Assembly: GCA_007922305.1 (NCBI GenBank)
Contig: ML677366.1
Span: 15,662,338 to 15,726,337, forward strand
Length of the DNA stretch: 64,000 bases
Direction: 5' to 3'
DNA from: Dermatemys mawii
Taxonomy: Eukaryota > Chordata > Testudines > Dermatemydidae
Below, piece after piece: positions 58,518 through 64,000 of the stretch (positions are counted from its first letter, which is position 1; every line of letters starts with the position of its first letter). Position numbers and translations under genes: made by a program. The notes below the pieces were generated by a model. That model was not told where the DNA came from. It was given only the letters and a program-made list of their open reading frames with translations, and did no database searches.

Positions 58518-58664
58518 GGGCCCAATTCTCATTTACACCAACGCCCCTTTTTACTGCTCAGGCAATGTAAAGGGGCTCTATAGCAGGTATAAAAATAATT
58601 TATACCCACTCAAAGGCACCTGTACACCATCAGAATGGTGTAAAGGGTAAATAAGAATCAGGCC
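58518..58664. repeat. Palindromic repeat (GATTCTCATTTACAC type), best copy
   Basis: GGGCCCAATTCTCATTTACA at the left and GGGTAAATAAGAATCAGGCC at the right are inverted ends. An inner pair, TTACACCAACGCCCCTTTTT and AATGGTGTAAAGGG, is also visible. It is about 147 bp long. Other copies are at 6519, 9220 and 38965. Confidence 0.6.
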
Positions 58665-58943
58665 AAATACATTTTAGTACATTGAGAGACCAAAAAAACC
58701 CACAACCCCTTAACATGTATTCATGTATTACATTTTGAAATCATTGGTTTGGGCTCAGAAGATAAAAATTTCATAAAATTAAACCAATCCTATTATTGTT
58801 GGTTTTGTGACCAAGTTGCTCTCAGATCAGTAATGTTATGAAATGTAGCAATAACAGAGAAATGAATTAATTTAGCAGCACATACATAGGTTTTTCTTGA
58901 TTATGTCAAATCAGCAGGGCCCTAGGTAAAGTAACACACTTAC

Positions 58944-59097
58944 TGTTACAGTCATTCACGTGACAGGACCTTACAAGTGAGGAAGTAGGGAGACCGATAC
59001 ACATTGATACATTTAATGTGACATTTTGGCCCTTTGCTGTTAGCTTTTGGCAGGCAAGTTTCCTTCTCTGGATTCCAATACCACAGCTTAGAGAGCA
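58944..59097 (-). CDS. ADAMTSL3: ADAMTSL3 exon, last TSR before the Ig domains
   Basis: This 154-bp exon, phases 0 to 1, encodes CSLSCGIGIQRRKLACQKLT, then AKGQNVTLNVSMCIGLPTSS and LVRSCHVNDCN. The TSR begins at GEWSK in the preceding exon. CSLSCG is an intact O-fucose motif; NVT and NVS are sequons. Acceptor TTCCTTTTGCAG, donor AACA|GTAAGTG. The next exon is the large Ig exon. Confidence 0.93.
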
Positions 59098-59956
59098 CTG
59101 CAAAAGGAAGGATGTAGTCAGAGTGAATTTTGTGTCCTGTCTCATACATGCTACTTTTAAAGTTAGTTTTTTAAAGGCTGATGTTTCATATGGATCCCCA
59201 CGCTATCCAAAGCTCTAAACATTCTCCAGGCTTTAAGTCAATATGAATACAAAGTGACTAACCCTTTCCACCAAACAGCTCAGAAACAATTATAGGAAAA
59301 TGACAGTATTTCTTACTGTCCCACTGAGGATGTAACACAAAATGAGACTTGTTATTCTCAGCTGTATAATTCAACAAGTTCTAAATTGCTTGGGCCAAGT
59401 CTCGCAAGTCACTCTGCATGTTCATGTTGTATTTGGACAGGATTTTTAATTGTAATCTTTAACTATATTTAGGCCATTTAGTGGATCTTTTCTAAGAGGA
59501 GACTGGAGGCTTGGATTAAAGGAGAGGGAGAAAAATAGAATTAAATGCACTATTTTGCCTTTCAGAAATTCAAGTAGGGAATCAATCTGAGTGGTTGGAA
59601 GCTAAACATACTCCAACCTGAGACAACCATTCTGGAAACGAACAAGCAGCATTATGGCCTCTTGTTTTACAGTTCCAACATGAGACATCATATAACTGTG
59701 GTTAGTTGGGTGTCAGGTAGGGAGCTATGTTTTGGGGCTGGGTGCACGGATCTCTTGTAGCAAGCCTCTTGACGCATTCTACCTCTTTCCTCCCCACAAC
59801 TGCAAGAACGGTATTGGGTGGGTAGGGCCTTTTGCCTAATTGCATTCCTTGTGGAGCCCACGCTACTCTATGTATTTTAATGATTGTCTGGTTGTCTCCC
59901 AGCTAGAAATCCCTTGAGTTCCCAGGTTTGGTGAACTCTTATGCTGGACCACTCAC
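59098..59956 (-). other. ADAMTSL3: ADAMTSL3 intron
   Basis: Intron of 859 bp, donor GTGAGT; no repeat recognised. Confidence 0.8.
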
Positions 59957-60136
59957 CTTGGACCATTCCCCTACAACTAGCTGAGGGGGACAATCAACTT
60001 TGGCACACGATTTAAGAGAAGACAATCTAGGCTCCTGGCAGATCTCATCAGAAAGTTTCAGGAAGCTTCCATCTGTCAACAACTGCTTGCAGTGAACTTT
60101 GCGACTCTGAGTCCCTCCGCCACAGGTATGGGAACA
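59957..60136 (-). CDS. ADAMTSL3: ADAMTSL3 exon, TSR and start of the next
   Basis: This 180-bp exon, phases 0 to 0, encodes CSHTCGGGTQSRKVHCKQLL, then TDGSFLKLSDEICQEPRLSS, LKSCAKVDCPPQ and LVVGEWSK. It continues the TSR opened by HVEEWQQ in the exon before and opens the next with GEWSK. CSHTCG fits the POFUT2 motif. Acceptor TTCGTCTTAG, donor TCCAAG|GTGAGT. It has no Met and so escapes a start-codon-based open-frame scan. Confidence 0.93.
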
Positions 60137-60811
60137 CTAAGACGAAGATAAGAAAGTGGAAAGCACAGCCGCACATACACCTGTCTTCACTCATTTATAC
60201 TGTTATTTTATACAGGCATTTGTAAGGCAGCAATCACCATATATTCTTTGAACACTTTACTGGTTTAGATTAAAAAGTGAGCAGCATTTTCCAAAACCAA
60301 GTAGCATATGCTTGTGGTAGCACTGATTTAGCTAATGGGCCACAAGCCAGGAAAACCTAATTAATGAGCTCAGTGCCAGACAATTGCAGTGCAAGTGGTT
60401 AGTGGAAAGCCTAGAAAAAGATGTGCACTTTACATCTAGAACTGGCCAAGTTAAGGTCAGGTGCATATCTGGCATGAGCTTAGGAACTTTTACCTTTGGG
60501 ACAGGGAAGTTAAGCATTGCTTCCAAATGCAGATGATCTCCCTTGCGGGGTATGGAGAGAGAAGTGATCTTTAGACTAACTGGGATCTAGGCCTTTCAGA
60601 GACTTCCAAGATGTTAACCAGCACCTTGAATTTCACCCAGAAGTGAAGTGAAGAACGGAGATAACACGTGTAGTAAGCTTGATGTCAGCTGAAACCATGC
60701 TATAATAACAAACTTCTGAGTGACCTTCTAGGTTACTCTAATTAGAGCACATTGGGTAACTAACCAGAAGAAATATGCTTACAACTAAACTATTTCCATA
60801 ATCTGTTGTAC
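60137..60811 (-). other. ADAMTSL3: ADAMTSL3 intron
   Basis: Intron of 675 bp; AT-balanced, nothing recognised. Confidence 0.8.
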
Positions 60812-61004
60812 CTGCTGCCATTCTTCCACATGCCAAGCAGCGGGGCAGTCAATCTGGTTACAAGCTTGTAAAGCATGAGGCTTTTCATCTTTGCAGTCTT
60901 CATTAGTGACAATGGGTCCCACAGGTTGCTGGCAGTACACGTCTCTTGTCTGTATCCCAACTCCACAAGTAGCAGAACACGGTCTCCAGGGGCCAGTTTC
61001 CCAT
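60812..61004 (-). CDS. ADAMTSL3: ADAMTSL3 exon, TSR
   Basis: This 193-bp exon, phases 2 to 0, encodes WETGPWRPCSATCGVGIQTR, then DVYCQQPVGPIVTNEDCKDE and KPHALQACNQIDCPAAW, followed by HVEEWQQ. It is a full TSR with six Cys plus the start of the next. WETGPWRPCSATCG carries tandem Trp and an intact O-fucose site. Acceptor GTTTTTGGCGCAG, donor CAGCAG|GTACAA. Confidence 0.94.
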
Positions 61005-62256
61005 CTGCGCCAAAAACACATTGGCAAAAAAAATTCACTCTAATTAAACAATGCACAAGGATGACGAGTGGGGGAGGGATGATCTGGACACAAATGATAC
61101 CCACACAGAGCAAAACAAAACAGAAGCAAAGGCATATTAATTTATATTGTGAGGGTCAGACTATCACCTACATTTGCCATAGCAAAAAAATATTAATTAC
61201 ATTTATAAGCTTGAATGTAAGGAAGATATGTATTTTATTTACTATAAATACTAAAGTAGTAAAGAGCTAATCCAAATAAATGTATGTGGTTACAAAATTC
61301 ACATTTAGAACATTCCTCATACGATAATCAGCCTCCTGTTAGCTTCATGCTGATATTTGTATGGTTTAAGGGGACTTTTCCTATATCTATTAAATGTTTA
61401 TTACATTTATATACATTTTCTATCAAACATCCTGCTCCTGTTAACTTTCAATCCACATGTTTTGCAGGAGAAAGTCTCTGTAAACATCTTATTGTTTTGG
61501 CTTTGATCTTTTCCTGTGAATCATAATTTCCTCACTGAATGCAATATTCTAAGTTTTTGATAGTTTAATTATACTTTACAATTAAAAGGGGGCATCAGAG
61601 TTCCCTTCACAAAACATATATCACGTTCTGAACTAAGGCTGTGCTCTTTAACTCTATGCAATTACTATTTAACACAGAGTTCTTGCGAAAAGGAATCTCT
61701 CCGAAGCAGTAATGTAAGCTGTTGAACAGCTTCATATAAAAGTGGTTTCCACAAACACCTCGGGGTTGCGGGGGGGAGAGGAGGGCAGGGCTACGGCTAG
61801 AGGTGCAGGCTCTGGGATGGGGCTGGGGATGAGGGATTTGGAGTGTAGAAGGGTACTTTGGGCTGGGATCAAGGAGTTTGGAGGGTGGGAGGGGGGATCA
61901 GGGCTGAGGCAGGGGGTTGGGCCGCAGGAGGGGGTCGGGGTGCAGACTCCAGGAGGTGCTTACCTCAGGCAGCTCCCAGAAGCAGTGGCATGTCCTACCT
62001 CCAGCTCCTATGCAGCAGCATGGCCTCCGCAGCTCTCGCTGGAGCTGCAGGGGGGACATGCTGCTTGTTCCAGACTTTTAACAGCCTGGTTAGCGGTGCT
62101 GACCAGAGCCACCAGGATCCCTTTTCAACCTGGCGTTCCGGTCGAAAACCAGGCACTTAGCAACCCTTGTCTGAGAAAGTCAGTAGACAATGTGTGGTTA
62201 TTTAAATCATATTAACCATTTATTTTCCACAATGTGATTTCATTATTAAAGGGTAC
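61005..62256 (-). other. ADAMTSL3: ADAMTSL3 intron with a GC-rich DNA element
   Basis: Intron of 1.25 kb. It contains the element fragment 61755-62167, which ends about 90 bp from the donor. The remainder is AT-rich. Confidence 0.8.
61755..62167 (+). mobile_element. Truncated GC-rich non-autonomous DNA element
   Basis: The body has repeated GGGGTTGG/GGGATGGGGCTGGGGATGAG words, then AGGTGCTTACCTCAGGCAGC and CAGCTCTCGCTGGAGCTGCA. The right end is GGCGTTCCGGTCGAAAACCA then GGCACTTAGCAACCCTT. The terminal GCAACCCTT is the inverse of the AAGTTGGCAACC-like end at 17957. The left end is missing. Frames of 100-157 codons across it are compositional. Confidence 0.6.
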
Positions 62257-62386
62257 CTTGGTGGGCACAGTTTCATGTTGCAAGTGCGAGTCATTGCTGG
62301 TGGTCGCATGGCATTGTCACACAGGGTGTCGTTTACAGCGTGTTTTGTTTCCACGTGCAGGCACACTGCAATGGCTTCTTGTGTCC
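62257..62386 (-). CDS. ADAMTSL3: ADAMTSL3 exon, end of a TSR (most upstream exon in window)
   Basis: This 130-bp exon, phases 1 to 2, encodes TQEAIAVCLHVETKHAVNDT, then LCDNAMRPPAMTRTCNMKLC and PPR. It is the C-terminal two thirds of a TSR; its W..C..C start must be in the exon upstream, beyond 64000. NDT is a possible sequon. Acceptor GGTTTTTTAAAATCCAG, donor CCAAG|GTACCC. It lacks a usable Met. Confidence 0.9.
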
Positions 62387-64000
62387 CTGGATTTTAAAAA
62401 ACCAAACACACACATGAGATGCTCTATGGAGAGATGAACAATTTCTATAACCTCTTCCCTCTTCCCCCCAATCTCAGCCTGAACTAATTCTGGATACCAA
62501 ATCAAACGGCAGGTTTTAAATTAACAACTTGACTCAGAAAAGCACTGGAAATATTTTAGAATATATTTGAAACTCAGAAAACATTTTTAAAATTAAAAAA
62601 TCAAGTTACAGTGCAACATTTTGGGGATTTCTTATTCACAGCCAGCAATGCCCCAATTTAGGATTTTGTTTCTAGATTTAAATCAGCTCTTTGAGTGGAT
62701 AGAACTAAACAATATTTATGTGTGCCAATTTGTCATTGTGTCCCTGAGAAAAACAAAATCTGCGAGTAGTAATTTTGTTTGTCTTTCTCTCTATAACATC
62801 AAGAAAACAAGACACTATGAATGGCATCCCGATTACACTGATTTTGGAAAGCTCCCTTTATTTAATACTGCTGCCCCAAGGCAATTAGAGTGACTTAGTT
62901 GGCAGTCAGAGTATAATAAATGCCTTTTCACAGAGCTGGACTCACCACATAGGAGCAGAATGTTGTTTTATTCCTACTGATTTAAATGGGATTTCAAAGA
63001 GCTAAGTATTTGAAGAGACAACAATTACATAAATCTTTCTAAACTACAGCCAAGAAAATGGCTGACTCAGCGTGTAGAGATACCCACTGGGCCAGATCCT
63101 CAGCTGTGTAGCTCCATTAAAGCTAATGGATCCTCAGCTCCAGCTAAGGATCTAGGCCCAGTGTATACAGCGTTTTCCCTCAGCTTCTTTCCTAAGTGTA
63201 GCAACAATTGTAATTATGCTGAGACATGAAAGAACATTAATAATTAAACTTTTATCAGTCAGAAAAAATGATGTCCAATAAGTCTGATTTAGATCAACAC
63301 AACTCAGTGAACACTTGTCAATTAATGAACATTATTGTTTATTTTAAAATTACAGGGTGTATTCCGTTTTGCATATACTATTATTCTGCAAGGCAGTATT
63401 ATGTCTCCAATGTGCAAATCCTATTCACTTAATAGAAAAATGCATGTAGAAATAAAGGACACAAAACTTAGTAAAGTGCTATGGAAATCTTATGTATCTA
63501 TGCAATAAAAACAACAGTCATAATCATTGACCTATTGAACAGAACAGCATTGAAATGCACTCTAACGTGCACTTTTGTTGGTACCATGTGAAAATGGCTA
63601 ATGAAATGCACAACAGGTAACATGGTCACAGTTGAGAGAATCTGCTTCCTTCCTTCTAAATTTAACTTTCCCCAAGAGACCTCCTAAGGCTACAAATGTG
63701 TTTTCTGTAGTAGGTTATATTCTTTGTCTTATGTGTAAAAGCTTGAAAGATTTCTAATATGTTTGTATTTCTAACCGGAATTCCTCTTGTTATTTATATA
63801 TGGTACATTAAAACATAACAGATTTTTCTGTTTTATCTAACTACCACAAGACAACGACTGTAATAAAGACTCTTGCTTCTAGATAAATTCATACATCATT
63901 AATTATTTCTTGACACTTGTTGGTTATTTAATAGTCCATTTGATTTCATCTGACACCATGAAATATTCTGTGTTGGAAAATTTTTTGCCTAAGGTTAGTT
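62387..64000 (-). other. ADAMTSL3: ADAMTSL3 intron, runs off the window
   Basis: At least 1.6 kb of intron. A palindromic repeat lies at 63085-63160. No further exon ending in phase 1 was found before the window edge. Confidence 0.75.
63085..63160. repeat. Palindromic MITE-like repeat (CCAGATCCTCAGCTG type)
   Basis: GGGCCAGATCCTCAGCTGTG then TAGCTCCATTAAAG faces TCCAGCTAAGGATCTAGGCCC. Related to 5960-6038 and 56700-56775. Confidence 0.55.

Larger units (their letters stand above)
54324..58943 (-). other. ADAMTSL3: ADAMTSL3 intron
   Basis: Intron of 4.6 kb. It contains a diverged hAT-type MITE at 55410-55629, a GT microsatellite at 56539-56579 and palindromic repeats at 56700-56775 and 58518-58664. 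The region 54800-55280 and 56980-57330 is GC-richer but was not assigned to a family. Confidence 0.75.
18575..64000 (-). other. ADAMTSL3: ADAMTSL3 gene, 3' part (15 coding exons)
   Basis: ADAMTSL3 (punctin-2) is a secreted ADAMTS-like glycoprotein of the extracellular matrix. It has TSR, Ig and PLAC domains but no protease domain. Fifteen exons on the - strand, from 62386 down to 20148, join in consistent phases (2/2, 2/0, 0/0, 0/1, 1/2, 2/1, then five phase-1 junctions, 2, 0, 2, 1) into one frame of about 1,114 residues with a stop. Family members are near 1,690 residues, so about a third is upstream of this window. The paralogue ADAMTSL1 has the same layout. I prefer ADAMTSL3 because the neighbour is clearly SAXO2, whereas SAXO1 neighbours ADAMTSL1. 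Intron sequences carry most of the window's repeats. Confidence 0.87.

Noticed and set aside
61742..62215. 157-codon Gly-rich open frame
   Set aside because: It lies in the GC-rich DNA-element fragment with repeated GGGG words; no protein similarity is apparent.
20148..62386. Assignment of the - strand gene to ADAMTSL1
   Set aside because: Domain order alone cannot separate the paralogues, but the convergent neighbour is clearly SAXO2 (KYPQYGNVPPPQSLKPK, SPPGYVF), which belongs to the ADAMTSL3 paralogon. A protein search of the large exon would settle it.
1..64000. CRISPR arrays, operons, phage, rRNA or functional tRNA genes
   Set aside because: Nothing of the kind is visible; tRNA-like segments are SINE heads, and the gene structure is eukaryotic with introns.

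Overview
The window is vertebrate nuclear DNA, most likely from a turtle. The evidence is two intron-containing vertebrate genes, a CR1 LINE, tRNA-type SINEs whose 3' ends resemble CR1, a MIR-like CORE-SINE, and many short hAT-type and palindromic MITE-like repeats. That mix is typical of turtle genomes. The turtle call rests on my recall of these repeat families and was not tested by a search.

Two protein-coding genes converge. On the + strand at 10.1-14.1 kb are the last three coding exons of SAXO2 (formerly FAM154B), a microtubule-binding ciliary protein made of short repeated Mn-type modules. They encode about 458 residues and include the stop codon. Only the tiny first coding exon (start Met and about a dozen residues) is missing; I could not find it in 1-10108. 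Two AATAAA signals follow the stop, near 15.0 and 15.25 kb.

On the - strand, from 64.0 down to about 18.6 kb, lie the last 15 coding exons of ADAMTSL3 (punctin-2), a secreted matrix glycoprotein of the ADAMTS-like family. The exons join with consistent splice phases into one open frame of about 1,114 residues. The order is: end of one thrombospondin type 1 repeat (TSR), three more TSRs, an exon of 1,093 bp with an Ig domain and a long linker, three further Ig-like domains, four TSRs and a six-cysteine PLAC domain. The stop codon is at 20148-20150 and a poly(A) signal is at 18593-18598. The 5' half of the gene lies beyond 64000.

The genes are tail to tail, about 3.3 kb apart. The spacer holds a roughly 36-bp minisatellite rich in the telomere-like word CCCTAA, an unrecognised AC-rich repeat and a long G-tract. 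The introns, above all the 14.5-kb intron at 33565-48086, hold most of the transposable elements. Ten hAT-type elements with 8-bp target duplications are resolved to the base (one with a weak duplication); three of them are nested in one antisense CR1 copy, and two sit back to back at one target site.

I see no operon, CRISPR, phage or other prokaryotic system, and no candidate for a wholly new biological system. The points most worth a second look are the conserved gene pairing (SAXO2-ADAMTSL3 here, SAXO1-ADAMTSL1 as its paralogue), the uniform hAT target-site consensus, the paired hAT insertion, the telomere-like minisatellite, and sequence details of ADAMTSL3: a furin-like motif, and two TSRs lacking the O-fucosylation motif.
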